NCBI RefSeq assembly: GCF_900110705.1
Contig: NZ_FOEJ01000004.1
Location: forward strand, 1-64,000
Length of the DNA: 64,000 bases
Reading direction: 5' to 3'
DNA from: Loktanella sp. DSM 29012
Lineage (GTDB): Bacteria; Pseudomonadota; Alphaproteobacteria; Rhodobacterales; Rhodobacteraceae
Under the pieces are notes generated by a model, which ran no database searches, was not told the DNA's origin, and was given only the letters and a program-made list of their open reading frames with translations. Every line of letters begins with the position of its first letter. The first letter of the stretch is position 1. A program made the position numbers and the translations under genes. Below are positions 25,701 through 33,367 of the stretch, piece by piece.

Positions 25701-26101
25701 CCCTGGCCGAGGTGCAGGCCTGGGGCGACGGTTTGCAACCGAACCAGGCAGCGGTTCTGACCGAAATCGCGGCAACCACCCAGGCCGAGACATCGGAAAC
25801 CGCGACCAACATCAGCGGATTTCTTGCGTTGTCCTACGCCCGGCATTTGTCAGAACAAAGCGGCGAGGCTGTCTGCCTGGTGCCTGCGCCACTGGTCGCG
25901 CTGATCAGTCAGGCTGATCCCGCATCCGCAGGTGTCGAAATGACCGGAACAGCCTGTGGCGAATCCTCGGTTGCGCGGCCGTTCTACGCGGGCGTCGATA
26001 CCGCTGCCCCACTCGAGGCACCGACCTGTCTGGATGGTCAAAGCCGCCTGTCAGAGGTCGGCTTTCGTCTCGCCTTTGGCGCGATTTGCGCGGGGGAATG
26101 A
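22769..26101 (+). CDS. Membrane-anchored pseudokinase with a large periplasmic helical region
   Basis: 1110 residues. Residues 1-320 have a protein-kinase-like layout: GSSNVHRG in the glycine-loop position, HEVTIY where VAIK is expected (no Lys), NMDLRLPEFGVST at the catalytic loop (Asp kept, His and Asn lost), LLIDLVYF instead of DFG, then clear TAPERVAN and DRVYSLAALLIYFLAG matching the APE motif and helix F. Catalysis is therefore unlikely. A membrane helix follows at about 339-362 (GMLTAAAIGSVLLVGTGG), then some 730 residues of Ala/Glu/Asp-rich helices in the periplasm with scattered Cys. With two FHA proteins nearby it probably senses or scaffolds. No true Ser/Thr kinase lies in the window. 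Confidence 0.7.
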   Translation: MTHHALLDRIEQHYRFDRNTFETYGSSNVHRGVDKNNERHEVTIYVPEPEVMKDAKARSELFEQFQRYNSSHHPATLPVPYDIVEIAPKKGKDGMALVLKRATVGGFFGIERDGGGRSWFEGTNIPYAQRQGAAVAFLDGVNALENMDLRLPEFGVSTTQVVPDGNGVKLLIDLVYFPGTSPLGRNTPHEPAFTAPERVANGSAQPASGPDRVYSLAALLIYFLAGPVGFAKVFSAPEVTTKDDVLPMLQNIDFWVNRAERKVGIDDTALRAATDNEMSLDLAALFARATSPVPDDRFGTVDLFISALRNTLNVSTAPVVGTGLGVAGMGTGMPPKKSKFGMLTAAAIGSVLLVGTGGLWYVDKLEKDRIAAERAAAMNEAAEVCGQMAATFETLGETGFATTADWDALVADRAALPPPDTTDNIRAAVRDCPQINARATALAGDYLAGLQTALEDEIAFAAENPAMAGAPALNDARAVAERGDAADLPIAEREAGIITATDALVAAHMAALQDRATALAALRDEVAGIWSLPADANDTGPAFDALGAAAAQDTSAPALRTLSEAQAAGESALMSGLTRDLGAQRQDLLDEIADLRASLGESAQWSALEADIADLPNQPRALTSEAVQAVYAAVAQLQGAVGEAGGQGAQALSEIAELRDTIATLADGAGQAGYDDVDEWQTAAAAMSELPVNPDALPRWADLTTQLSTLDAELAAEWQAGRAQCDSFAAEYAEQAALLTTWDEAQALDTARTAAAQVTDGEADREAFAACAAGLPQLTAATIRAQGKSVLNDAAEAYAAAEEVAGLTEIPGNFDLAERAAELAATAVPETADALADLRDRAADLTAEIAARTTALERAQAQRQRLASEYEVLTAGIAETGLGTHPAYVEAVAGFGDPDAVDILSGNSMLAEQNATLRKLVSDFDAGALLNCTFEGYDMAALVVRSEDLAALPAAYAPQEGSLDALAGQHCVGMAPVTLAEVQAWGDGLQPNQAAVLTEIAATTQAETSETATNISGFLALSYARHLSEQSGEAVCLVPAPLVALISQADPASAGVEMTGTACGESSVARPFYAGVDTAAPLEAPTCLDGQSRLSEVGFRLAFGAICAGE

Positions 26102-26730
26102 CCGGCCGGGCGTGCATGACACGCCGGTGGCGTGCGGTTGCTGCGACATGCGTCATCTGGGTGACCGCATGTCCTGCGGTTGCGCAATCCGCGACCGATC
26201 TATCGGTGCGTGACCAGTTTCAGCAGGCCTTTGCCGCGCTGTCGCAAGGCGATAGTGTCACAGCACAACGAGGTTACACCAACCTGATGCGCACGCAGGA
26301 TCTGGGGGCCGATCTGTTGGACGCGGCCCAGCGGGGCCTGATTGCGGCACAGCTGATGCAGCTGGACCGCCTGGTCGCGGACAACGGGCCACAGGGTGCG
26401 GCTGTCGCAGCACTGGTGAATGAAATCCTGATCCAGATGGCAATGCCTGACAGTGCCCTGACTGCGCCGCAGCGGCGGGCGATTGCGGCGCGCCTGCCAG
26501 GCGTTGCAGATGCGCCAATGATCGCACGCTACCGGGTCCGCGTCGTGGTGGCCTCTGTACGCGCGCTGCCGTCCTCTGCACAGGATTCGGCGCGTGTGGG
26601 CCGCGCACCCGAGGGGGCGGTGCTGGATGTGGTGGCGATCGTGCCGGGCCGTGAGCCGGGATACGATTGGGCGCGACTGGCTGGCGGGCAGGGCTATGTC
26701 CGCATTGATTTGCTGGTGCCGCTGGAATGA
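26098..26730 (+). CDS. Secreted protein with C-terminal SH3-like domain
   Basis: 210 residues from the ATG at 26098, overlapping the pseudokinase stop (ATGA). A signal peptide ends TACPAVAQ. Residues 35-130 are helical; residues about 145-210 (IARYRVRVVVASVRALPSSA ... ARLAGGQGYVRIDLLVPL) form an SH3b-type domain like the one in the vWA protein at 7387. Periplasmic, possibly binding peptidoglycan or a partner in the complex. It overlaps the prepilin peptidase gene by four bases, so it belongs to the same operon. Confidence 0.65.
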   Translation: MTGRACMTRRWRAVAATCVIWVTACPAVAQSATDLSVRDQFQQAFAALSQGDSVTAQRGYTNLMRTQDLGADLLDAAQRGLIAAQLMQLDRLVADNGPQGAAVAALVNEILIQMAMPDSALTAPQRRAIAARLPGVADAPMIARYRVRVVVASVRALPSSAQDSARVGRAPEGAVLDVVAIVPGREPGYDWARLAGGQGYVRIDLLVPLE

Positions 26731-27218
26731 TCGGCCTGCCGGACCCGACGTTGTTGTCGCTTGGCCTCGCCTTGGCGGTGGCCCTGATTTCCACATGGAT
26801 CATCTGGACGGATATTTCGGCCCGCAGGATCAGCAATGCGGCTGTCGCGGCGCTGGCGGCGGTCTGGTTGATTGCAGCGCTGTTCCTGTTGCCTTGGTTC
26901 GAGGTGCTGCGTGGCCTCGGTCTGGCGATCGCCGTCTTTGTGGTCGGGGTGCTGATCTATCAAAAGGCGCGGATCGGCGGTGGCGATATCAAGCTCTTGT
27001 GCGCCACGCTGGCGCTGGTGCCGTCTGCACAATTCTGGAACGCGGTCTGGGTGTTCTACGGGCTGCTGGTGTTGCACGTGGTCATCAGTTTGATCGTCAG
27101 CGGAATCGCGCTGAAATCAATCCGCAAATCCTGGCAGAACGTACGACAATATCCCTTGGGCGTGCCGTTGGCTGGCGTTTTGCTAGTTGGCGCGTTGCGT
27201 TATCTGGCATCTGCCTAA
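26727..27218 (+). CDS. cpaA: Prepilin peptidase, CpaA/TadV type (family A24)
   Basis: 163 residues, a short A24 peptidase without the N-methylase domain, typical of Tad loci. Both catalytic Asp motifs are present: WTDISARRISNAA in the first cytoplasmic loop and RIGGGDIKLLCA (GxGDxK) before a membrane helix. Four to five membrane helices. It would cut the class III leaders of the TadE-like proteins, the Flp prepilin and the toxin-bearing pilin in this locus, all of which have Gly at the expected cleavage position. It is the last gene of the plus-strand operon. Confidence 0.85.
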   Translation: MIGLPDPTLLSLGLALAVALISTWIIWTDISARRISNAAVAALAAVWLIAALFLLPWFEVLRGLGLAIAVFVVGVLIYQKARIGGGDIKLLCATLALVPSAQFWNAVWVFYGLLVLHVVISLIVSGIALKSIRKSWQNVRQYPLGVPLAGVLLVGALRYLASA

Positions 27219-27471
27219 AACATAGGCCATTGCGAACAATCGTTTCAAATCGGTGCAATTGCGCACCTGCTAAGGGATTTACGGCAATATTGTGGCCGTT
27301 GCCCTTGACTCCGGTCCTTACGTAAACTCCTAAATACAATAGAAAGTGATCGTGACCTTGCGTAATCGGCAAATTTTCGCCCCCGCAGGTTCGCAACACG
27401 GGACACACCCGATCGGCCACAGGTCGACGCTGAACAAAATTTTTAGACGCATTCGCTGCATTGAGGGCATC
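27219..27471 (+). promoter_or_regulatory. Intergenic region upstream of the autotransporter, candidate promoter
   Basis: 253 bases without a supported gene. TTGACT at 27305-27310 lies 19 bases before CTAAAT (27330-27335) and could be a weak sigma-70-type promoter. GGTGC-AATTGC-GCACC at 27254-27269 is a short inverted repeat with no T-run after it. I see no clear terminator for the Tad operon here. Confidence 0.3.
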
Positions 27472-30153
27472 ATGACTGACAACTCCAACCTCCGCCAAAC
27501 CGGTATCCGTCAAAAATCCTTGGCTGGCCATTGCCGTCTGGGCCGCGCGACTGCCCTCGTACTGACGTTTGCGACAGGCGCGGTGGTGACGCTGGGTGTA
27601 TCCCACGCCGACGCGCAGACGCTGACATGGGATATCGTGTCCGGTGACGGCGCTACGGTCACCTCGGGTGACGGCACTTGGGATGATGAGCGGACGGTCG
27701 AAAACTGGAACGACGGCACGGGCAGTGTCGGGTTCCGCCCCTTCGATGACGTTGTCATCCGTGATTCCAATGCGGCCCCGGGTTTTACGATCACGGTCGA
27801 TGATCAGGGCGGAGATGGTATCGTGCGCGCGGGCGACGTTTTCGTGCGGGCAGCGGACGTGACGATCACGGGGCCAAGCCAACTCGCGCTTGAGGCGCTG
27901 CGGGTCGCTCCGGGTGCGTTTGTTGTTCTCGACGGTATCGAAATTGCCGGTACGCTGAACCTGTCTGGCAGCGGTCTGATCGACTTGGGTGATGTCTTTG
28001 TGACTGGCAATCTGGCATCCGCGGGTCAGGATGTGTTTCAGTTCGGTGATGTCGATGTGTCTGGGGTGACGCAGATCAGGGGTGACTACCTAATCGACGG
28101 TGGGGCAACGCTCACGACGCGCGGCGTCAACGTTTCCAACAACGCGCTGTTTGTCGCCAGTGGTGACATCATCGGAACGGTGACGTCCTTTGGCCGTACG
28201 TTCATTGCGGGCGATGTGGATGGCGCCGTGAACGTGCGTGGCGGTCAAACGGTGTTTGACGGTGATTCCACGGTCGGGGGCGTGCGCGTCTTTAAGAGAA
28301 CGATGACCGTCGCGGATGGCGCGTCTTTGACGACAGTTAATGGTGCCCGCGTTTCTGACGGTGGTCGCGGGATCATTGAAGGCACGATGGTTTCTGATGT
28401 TCGAAATCTTGGTGAGCTGAACGTGACCGGAACGCTCGACGGTGATGTGCAAAACACTGGTTTGATACGTTTGTCCGGCTTGATTGATGGCGATATTTTC
28501 AATACCGGAAGAATTTCTGTTGAAGATGGGTCGGCCGGCTTGTTGGGTGATATCGACAACCGTGGCCCTGGTCGGATTGATATCCGTGACGGTGCTGTTG
28601 TCGCAGGTGGTTCGATCAACAACGTGTACGGTAACCTGTCGATCGCAGGCACCTACAACGGTGACGTGATGAACGCGCGGACCGTGCAGCTGGACGGTGG
28701 CACGATCGGCGGGGACTACACATCCGCCAATCTGGGGTCCAGCAATTCAGCCGTTCTGGCGGCACGCGGTCAGACCCGGATCGGCGGCGACGTGAACGGT
28801 GCGGGCATCATTGACATGCGCGGCCGTGGCACAACGGACAACATCTCCATCGGTGGCGCGATCACGGGCAGCAACACGTTCAATCTGGACGTGAACACAT
28901 CGGCGGCTGCACCCAACGTCGACACCATCACGCTCGAAAGCCCGGGCGACGTATCGGCGGTGCAGACGTTGAATTTCGTCAACGCAGGCACCGGGCTTCA
29001 GACTGATCCTGTCGATGTCGTCATCGGCGACGGCGGCACGGTTGATCCCGACGATTTCGAGGTTGGGCTCCAGGCGCTGCCGGGTGGGACGACCGTGACC
29101 GCGCTGACGCAGAACGGCGACAACCTGGCCTATACGGTCTCGGTGACACCTGCTGTTGGCGGTGTGATCGGTGGCGTTGCAGCAACAAATGCCCTGATCG
29201 GTTCGATCGTGAACCGCCCGGCGTCGGCCTTTGTGACGCAAAGCGCGACACAGGCCGCTGACACCTGCGGTCGCGGGCTTTGGGCACGTGCGATTTCGGG
29301 CGAGGCAGATGGAAATGTCACCACCACAGATTCGCTGGGCCAGACCGATAACGACGTGAACATCACCTATGGTGGTGTGACCTTGGGACGTGACGTGGCC
29401 TGCGTGCAGGGCGGCCCTGGCGGATTTGATCTGGTCATGGGTGGTCAGGTGTCTGCCGTGACCGGTCAGTCCAGCGTGCCGGTGGATGCGATCGGCACCG
29501 TCGCCGCGTCGACAACCGCGACCGATTTCGACCAGTTGTCGTTCGGTGCCTATGTCGCCGCGACCAAGGGGTCGCTGCTGATCGACGGCCAATTGACCGG
29601 GACACGGACCAACAGCGAAATCTCGAACTCGTCCGTCAGCCTGAACGACAGTGAGTTCAGCGTCAGCGGCCTGGGTGTTTCGCTTGCGGCGCGTTATTTC
29701 TACGCACTGCCGCAGGAAGGCTGGGCGATCATTCCCAGCGCCGGTGTGTCGGTCGAGCGCATGCAGTTCTCGAACCTCGGCTTTGGTGATGGCAGCACGC
29801 TGTCGCTGGACGATCACACCCGCACGCTGGCCTATGTTGGCGGGACAGTGCAGAAAACCATCAACTCCCCTTCGGGTGACTCGCAGCAGCGGTTCCGTGG
29901 TACGGTCTCCTTGTTCGACGACCTGTCCGACGATCAGGTGGGCACCTTTACCCTCGCAAACGGTGGCGGCACGGAAACACTGTCGACCGGCAACTTGGGC
30001 AGCTTTACCGAGGCCAGCTTTGGCTACACGTTCTCGCAGCTGTTCACCGATGGTCCGGTCGATCAGATCGACCAGCAGATCCGCATCGACGGCCGGTTTG
30101 GCGACAATGTGGACAGCTACGGCATCACCGCAGAGGTGCGTTTCCACTTCTGA
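27472..30153 (+). CDS. Autotransporter (type Va) with beta-helical passenger
   Basis: 893 residues from the ATG at 27472, which has TTGAGGGC upstream; a longer frame from 27346 is less likely. An extended signal peptide (about 48 residues) ends SHADA. Residues 50-590 are Gly/Asp/Val/Thr-rich with recurrent short strands (GDV, NTG, GLID, IEGTM), as in a right-handed beta-helix passenger. From about 595 (CGRGLWARAISGEADG) an autotransporter beta-barrel runs to the terminal Phe (ITAEVRFHF). It would insert in the outer membrane and display the passenger. It may have nothing to do with the Tad-like system, but is the only outer-membrane protein beside it. A terminator follows at 30189. Confidence 0.8.
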   Translation: MTDNSNLRQTGIRQKSLAGHCRLGRATALVLTFATGAVVTLGVSHADAQTLTWDIVSGDGATVTSGDGTWDDERTVENWNDGTGSVGFRPFDDVVIRDSNAAPGFTITVDDQGGDGIVRAGDVFVRAADVTITGPSQLALEALRVAPGAFVVLDGIEIAGTLNLSGSGLIDLGDVFVTGNLASAGQDVFQFGDVDVSGVTQIRGDYLIDGGATLTTRGVNVSNNALFVASGDIIGTVTSFGRTFIAGDVDGAVNVRGGQTVFDGDSTVGGVRVFKRTMTVADGASLTTVNGARVSDGGRGIIEGTMVSDVRNLGELNVTGTLDGDVQNTGLIRLSGLIDGDIFNTGRISVEDGSAGLLGDIDNRGPGRIDIRDGAVVAGGSINNVYGNLSIAGTYNGDVMNARTVQLDGGTIGGDYTSANLGSSNSAVLAARGQTRIGGDVNGAGIIDMRGRGTTDNISIGGAITGSNTFNLDVNTSAAAPNVDTITLESPGDVSAVQTLNFVNAGTGLQTDPVDVVIGDGGTVDPDDFEVGLQALPGGTTVTALTQNGDNLAYTVSVTPAVGGVIGGVAATNALIGSIVNRPASAFVTQSATQAADTCGRGLWARAISGEADGNVTTTDSLGQTDNDVNITYGGVTLGRDVACVQGGPGGFDLVMGGQVSAVTGQSSVPVDAIGTVAASTTATDFDQLSFGAYVAATKGSLLIDGQLTGTRTNSEISNSSVSLNDSEFSVSGLGVSLAARYFYALPQEGWAIIPSAGVSVERMQFSNLGFGDGSTLSLDDHTRTLAYVGGTVQKTINSPSGDSQQRFRGTVSLFDDLSDDQVGTFTLANGGGTETLSTGNLGSFTEASFGYTFSQLFTDGPVDQIDQQIRIDGRFGDNVDSYGITAEVRFHF

Positions 30154-30188
30154 TCTCGGGCCGGTCTGATCCGGCAGCATTGAAACAG

Positions 30189-30214
30189 GGGCATCCCGCG
30201 CAATCGGGGTGCCC
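30189..30214 (+). terminator. Rho-independent terminator after the autotransporter
   Basis: GGGCATCCCG (30189-30198) pairs with CGGGGTGCCC (30205-30214), ten pairs with one G-U, followed by TTTGCTTT. Confidence 0.75.
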
Positions 30215-30349
30215 TTTGCTTTGGCCACGGGGTGTGGGGTAGGCAGCGGCAGTTCGACTCTGGCCAAGCACGGCCTTGTGGAAACGCTGTCGGCATTGAG
30301 CAATGGACTTGCCACCCCGGCGCCCCCCTGCTATCAGCCGCCAACTGAC

Positions 30350-30374
30350 CGGCCTCGGATTCGTTCCGGGGCCG
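30350..30374 (+). terminator. Terminator or attenuator hairpin upstream of rplB
   Basis: CGGCCTCGG (30350-30358) pairs with CCGGGGCCG (30366-30374) with one G-U, followed by TTTGGTTTATTCTTT. It lies 84 bases before rplB, inside what should be the rplB leader, so it may attenuate ribosomal-protein transcription. Confidence 0.55.
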
Positions 30375-30458
30375 TTTGGTTTATTCTTTGGCACCTACGG
30401 GGGCCTTCACATCAGGGTCCGCGTCAGTGGACCCGCCAAGCAAACGGAAGAAGCTAAC

Positions 30459-31301
30459 ATGGCACTCAAGTCGTATAAGCCGACGACGCCGGGCCAGCGT
30501 GGGCTGGTGCTGATCGACCGTTCGGAGCTTTGGAAAGGACGTCCCGTCAAATCCCTCACCGAGGGTCTGACGAAATCGGGCGGCCGGAACAACACCGGAC
30601 GGATCACGTCGCGTCGTATTGGTGGGGGCGCAAAGCGTCTGTACCGCATCGTCGATTTCAAGCGTAGCAAGCTGGACATGTCCGCTGTTATCGTGCGGAT
30701 CGAATATGACCCGAACCGCACCGCATTCATCGCGCTGATCCAGTACGAAGACGGCACTCAGAATTACATCCTCGCACCGCAGCGTGTGTCCATCGGCGAC
30801 AAGGTGATCGCGTCCGCAAAGGCCGACATCAAGCCGGGCAACGCCATGCCGTTCTCGGGCATGCCGATCGGTACGATCGTTCACAACATCGAGCTGAAGG
30901 CAGGCAAGGGCGGTCAGATCGCACGTTCCGCCGGCACCTACGCCCAGTTCGTCGGTCGTGACGGTGGTTACGCTCAGATCCGTTTGTCCTCGGGCGAACT
31001 GCGTCTGGTGCGTCAGGAATGCATGGCCACCATCGGTGCCGTGTCGAACCCCGACAACTCCAACCAGAACTTTGGTAAGGCCGGTCGCACCCGCCACAAG
31101 GGCAAGCGTCCTTCGGTCCGCGGTGTCGCGATGAACCCGATCGATCACCCGCACGGCGGTGGTGAAGGTCGGACCTCCGGTGGTCGTCACCCCGTGACAC
31201 CCTGGGGCAAGCCCACCAAAGGCGCCAAGACCCGTAACCGGAAGAAGGCTTCCAGCAGCCTGATCATCCGTACGCGTCACCAAAAGAAGAAAGGCCGCTA
31301 A
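30459..31301 (+). CDS. rplB: 50S ribosomal protein L2
   Basis: 280 residues (E. coli 273). [20 protein letters not shown] is the usual N-terminus, and the conserved [13 protein letters not shown] loop near the peptidyl-transferase centre is intact. I use the ATG at 30459 (site GGAAGAAG); the frame is open further upstream by chance. It is the first ribosomal gene in the window: rpsJ-rplC-rplD-rplW, which normally precede it in the S10 operon, are not directly upstream. Accessory DNA and an autotransporter lie there instead. Confidence 0.97.
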   Translation: MALKSYKPTTPGQRGLVLIDRSELWKGRPVKSLTEGLTKSGGRNNTGRITSRRIGGGAKRLYRIVDFKRSKLDMSAVIVRIEYDPNRTAFIALIQYEDGTQNYILAPQRVSIGDKVIASAKADIKPGNAMPFSGMPIGTIVHNIELKAGKGGQIARSAGTYAQFVGRDGGYAQIRLSSGELRLVRQECMATIGAVSNPDNSNQNFGKAGRTRHKGKRPSVRGVAMNPIDHPHGGGEGRTSGGRHPVTPWGKPTKGAKTRNRKKASSSLIIRTRHQKKKGR

Positions 31302-31302
31302 T

Positions 31303-31581
31303 ATGGCTCGTTCCGTCTGGAAAGGCCCGTTCGTCGACGCTTATGTGCTGAAAAAAGCCGAAGCTGCGCGCGAAAGCGGTCGTAACGAAGTGATCAAGAT
31401 CTGGTCGCGTCGCTCCACCATCCTGCCTCAGTTCGTTGGCCTCACCTTTGGTGTGTACAACGGCAAGAAGCATATCCCCGTCAACGTCAGCGAAGACATG
31501 ATCGGTCAGAAGTTCGGTGAATATTCCCCGACGCGGACCTATTACGGTCACGCCGCCGACAAAAAAGCGAAGCGGAAGTAA
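31303..31581 (+). CDS. rpsS: 30S ribosomal protein S19
   Basis: 92 residues, the same length as in E. coli. [18 protein letters not shown] and the conserved [20 protein letters not shown] tail are present. It binds 16S rRNA in the small-subunit head with S13. It starts one base after the rplB stop. Confidence 0.97.
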   Translation: MARSVWKGPFVDAYVLKKAEAARESGRNEVIKIWSRRSTILPQFVGLTFGVYNGKKHIPVNVSEDMIGQKFGEYSPTRTYYGHAADKKAKRK

Positions 31582-31584
31582 GTC

Positions 31585-31965
31585 ATGAGCAAGGATAAGA
31601 ATCCCCGCCGCGTGGCCGACAACGAAGCCCGCGCAAAACTGCGCATGCTGCGTACCTCGCCGCAGAAACTGAACCTCGTCGCAGAGCTGATCCGTGGCAA
31701 GAAAGTCGAGCGGGCATTGACCGACCTGACTTTCAGCAAGAAGCGCATCGCAGCTGACGTGAAGAAGTGCCTGCAGTCGGCCATCGCCAACGCAGAGAAC
31801 AACCACAACCTGGACGTCGATGAACTGATCGTCGCCGAGGCCTATGTGGGCAAGAACCTGTTGATGAAGCGCGGACGCCCCCGGGCCCGTGGCCGTTTCG
31901 GCAAGATCGTCAAGCCGTTCTCTGAAATCACCATTCTGGTGCGCCAAGTTGAGGAGCAAGCGTAA
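31585..31965 (+). CDS. rplV: 50S ribosomal protein L22
   Basis: 126 residues. Conserved core [20 protein letters not shown] and the exit-tunnel hairpin [14 protein letters not shown] are present. A short N-terminal extension ([15 protein letters not shown]) is common in alphaproteobacteria. Its last base overlaps the rpsC start (TAATG). Confidence 0.97.
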   Translation: MSKDKNPRRVADNEARAKLRMLRTSPQKLNLVAELIRGKKVERALTDLTFSKKRIAADVKKCLQSAIANAENNHNLDVDELIVAEAYVGKNLLMKRGRPRARGRFGKIVKPFSEITILVRQVEEQA

Positions 31966-32681
31966 TGGGTAACAAAGTTAATCCTATCGGCATGCGTCTT
32001 CAGGTGAACCGCACGTGGGACAGCCGCTGGTTTGCAAACACCAAGGACTATGGTGATCTGCTGCTAGAAGACCTGGCCATCAAGGCGTTCATCCGCAAGG
32101 AATGTGCACAATCCGGCGTCAGCCGCGTGATCATCGAGCGTCCGCACCGCAAGTGCCGCGTCACGATCCACGCAGCCCGTCCCGGCGTCATCATCGGCAA
32201 GAAAGGTGCAGACATCGAAGGTCTGCGTCAGAAGCTGGCGAAACTGACGGCGTCCGAACTGCACCTGAACATCGTCGAAGTCCGCAAGCCCGAATTGGAC
32301 GCAGCCCTGGTTGCCGAAAACATCGGTCAGCAGCTGGAACGCCGTGTGTCCTTCCGTCGCGCGATGAAGCGTGCGGTGCAGAACACCATGCGCATGGGTG
32401 GCCTGGGCATCCGGGTGAACCTCGCTGGTCGTCTGGGTGGTGCCGAAATCGCACGGACCGAATGGTACCGCGAGGGCCGCGTGCCCCTGCACACCCTGCG
32501 GGCCGACATCGATTACGCGCTGTACGAGGCAATGACCCCCTATGGTATCATCGGGATCAAGGTCTGGATCTTCAAAGGCGAGATCATGGAACATGATCCG
32601 CAGGCGCACGATCGCAAACATGCCGAGCTTCAGGAAGGCGCTGTTCCGCGCGGTCCTGGTGGCCCGCGTCGCGACCGGTAA
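31965..32681 (+). CDS. rpsC: 30S ribosomal protein S3
   Basis: 238 residues (E. coli 233). [20 protein letters not shown], the KH-domain loop ([20 protein letters not shown]) and the C-terminal [20 protein letters not shown] are all as expected. S3 lies at the mRNA entry site and has helicase activity with S4 and S5. Translation is coupled to rplV by a one-base overlap. Confidence 0.97.
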   Translation: MGNKVNPIGMRLQVNRTWDSRWFANTKDYGDLLLEDLAIKAFIRKECAQSGVSRVIIERPHRKCRVTIHAARPGVIIGKKGADIEGLRQKLAKLTASELHLNIVEVRKPELDAALVAENIGQQLERRVSFRRAMKRAVQNTMRMGGLGIRVNLAGRLGGAEIARTEWYREGRVPLHTLRADIDYALYEAMTPYGIIGIKVWIFKGEIMEHDPQAHDRKHAELQEGAVPRGPGGPRRDR

Positions 32682-32693
32682 GGAGTAGAACCA

Positions 32694-33107
32694 ATGCTAC
32701 AACCGAAACGCACAAAATTCCGCAAGATGCACAAAGGCCGCATCAAGGGTGAAGCAAAGGGCGGGTTTGACCTGAACTTTGGCACCTTTGGCCTGAAGGC
32801 ACTGGAGCCCGAGCGGATCACCGCACGTCAGATCGAAGCGGCACGTCGTGCCATGACGCGTCACATGAAGCGTCAGGGCCGCGTCTGGATCCGGATTTTC
32901 CCGGATCTGCCCGTGACCTCCAAGCCGGTCGAAGTCCGGATGGGTAAAGGTAAGGGGTCCGTCGATTTCTGGGCAGCCAAGGTCAAGCCGGGCCGCGTTA
33001 TGTTCGAGATCGACGGCGTCGACGAAGTCACCGCACGCGAGGCCCTGCGCCTGGCCGCGATGAAGCTGCCGATCAAGACCCGCACCGTGGTCCGCGAAGA
33101 CTGGTAA
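32694..33107 (+). CDS. rplP: 50S ribosomal protein L16
   Basis: 137 residues (E. coli 136). [20 protein letters not shown] and the conserved [18 protein letters not shown] region are present. L16 organises the A-site region of the large subunit. In E. coli one Arg of L16 is hydroxylated by the 2OG oxygenase YcfD; a different 2OG oxygenase gene follows this one. A strong terminator (33131) ends this transcription unit, so rpmC is separated from it. Confidence 0.97.
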   Translation: MLQPKRTKFRKMHKGRIKGEAKGGFDLNFGTFGLKALEPERITARQIEAARRAMTRHMKRQGRVWIRIFPDLPVTSKPVEVRMGKGKGSVDFWAAKVKPGRVMFEIDGVDEVTAREALRLAAMKLPIKTRTVVREDW

Positions 33108-33130
33108 ACCCGGTCGTTCGTTAATGATAG

Positions 33131-33158
33131 AAGGCCCCTGCCGAAAGGTGGGGGCCTT
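33131..33158 (+). terminator. Terminator after rplP
   Basis: AAGGCCCCTGCC (33131-33142), a GAAA tetraloop and GGTGGGGGCCTT (33147-33158) form a 12-pair stem with two wobble pairs, followed by TT. Confidence 0.85.
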
Positions 33159-33260
33159 TTGCGTTTGGATTGCCAATTGGCAATCGGGGCGATGTGCACG
33201 GGTGATCAACGGCTTGTCCTGGATGGCATAAAGCGTTCACCCCTGCGTGCGGTCCAGACA

Positions 33261-33324
33261 CGTTTTCGCCGAAAACGAGTCCACCCGGCCCGCCAGAGGT
33301 GCCAGAATTTTCGCGAAAATTCTG
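33261..33324. promoter_or_regulatory. Two AT-arm palindromes upstream of the 2OG oxygenase gene
   Basis: CGTTTTCG-C-CGAAAACG at 33261-33277 is a perfect 17-base inverted repeat. A second perfect palindrome of 22 bases lies at 33303-33324: CAGAATTTT, CGCG, AAAATTCTG. Both share a TTTTCG/CGAAAA core and sit 45 to 105 bases before the gene start. Paired operators or a transcribed hairpin are possible; neither has a T-run after it. Confidence 0.45.
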
Positions 33325-33367
33325 ACGCCCCGTGGCGCAGGTCCGGCAATGGGGCTAGATGTGGCAC

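Larger units (their letters stand above)
30154..30458. other. Intergenic region between autotransporter and rplB
   Basis: 305 bases with no supported gene. It holds two rho-independent-type hairpins listed separately (30189-30214 and 30350-30374). Between them TTCGACTC resembles a tRNA T-loop but no cloverleaf can be drawn. The promoter for rplB must lie here if transcription does not come from upstream; I cannot point to a convincing -35/-10 pair. Confidence 0.5.

Noticed and set aside
5388-27218. Search for a secretin (CpaC/RcpA) among the large periplasmic proteins
   Set aside because: None shows secretin-type beta-domain motifs or a BON/STN start; the large proteins look like vWA, caspase-like or helical proteins instead.
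30215-30300. tRNA-like T-loop TTCGACTC near 30253
   Set aside because: No acceptor, D or anticodon stem can be drawn around it.
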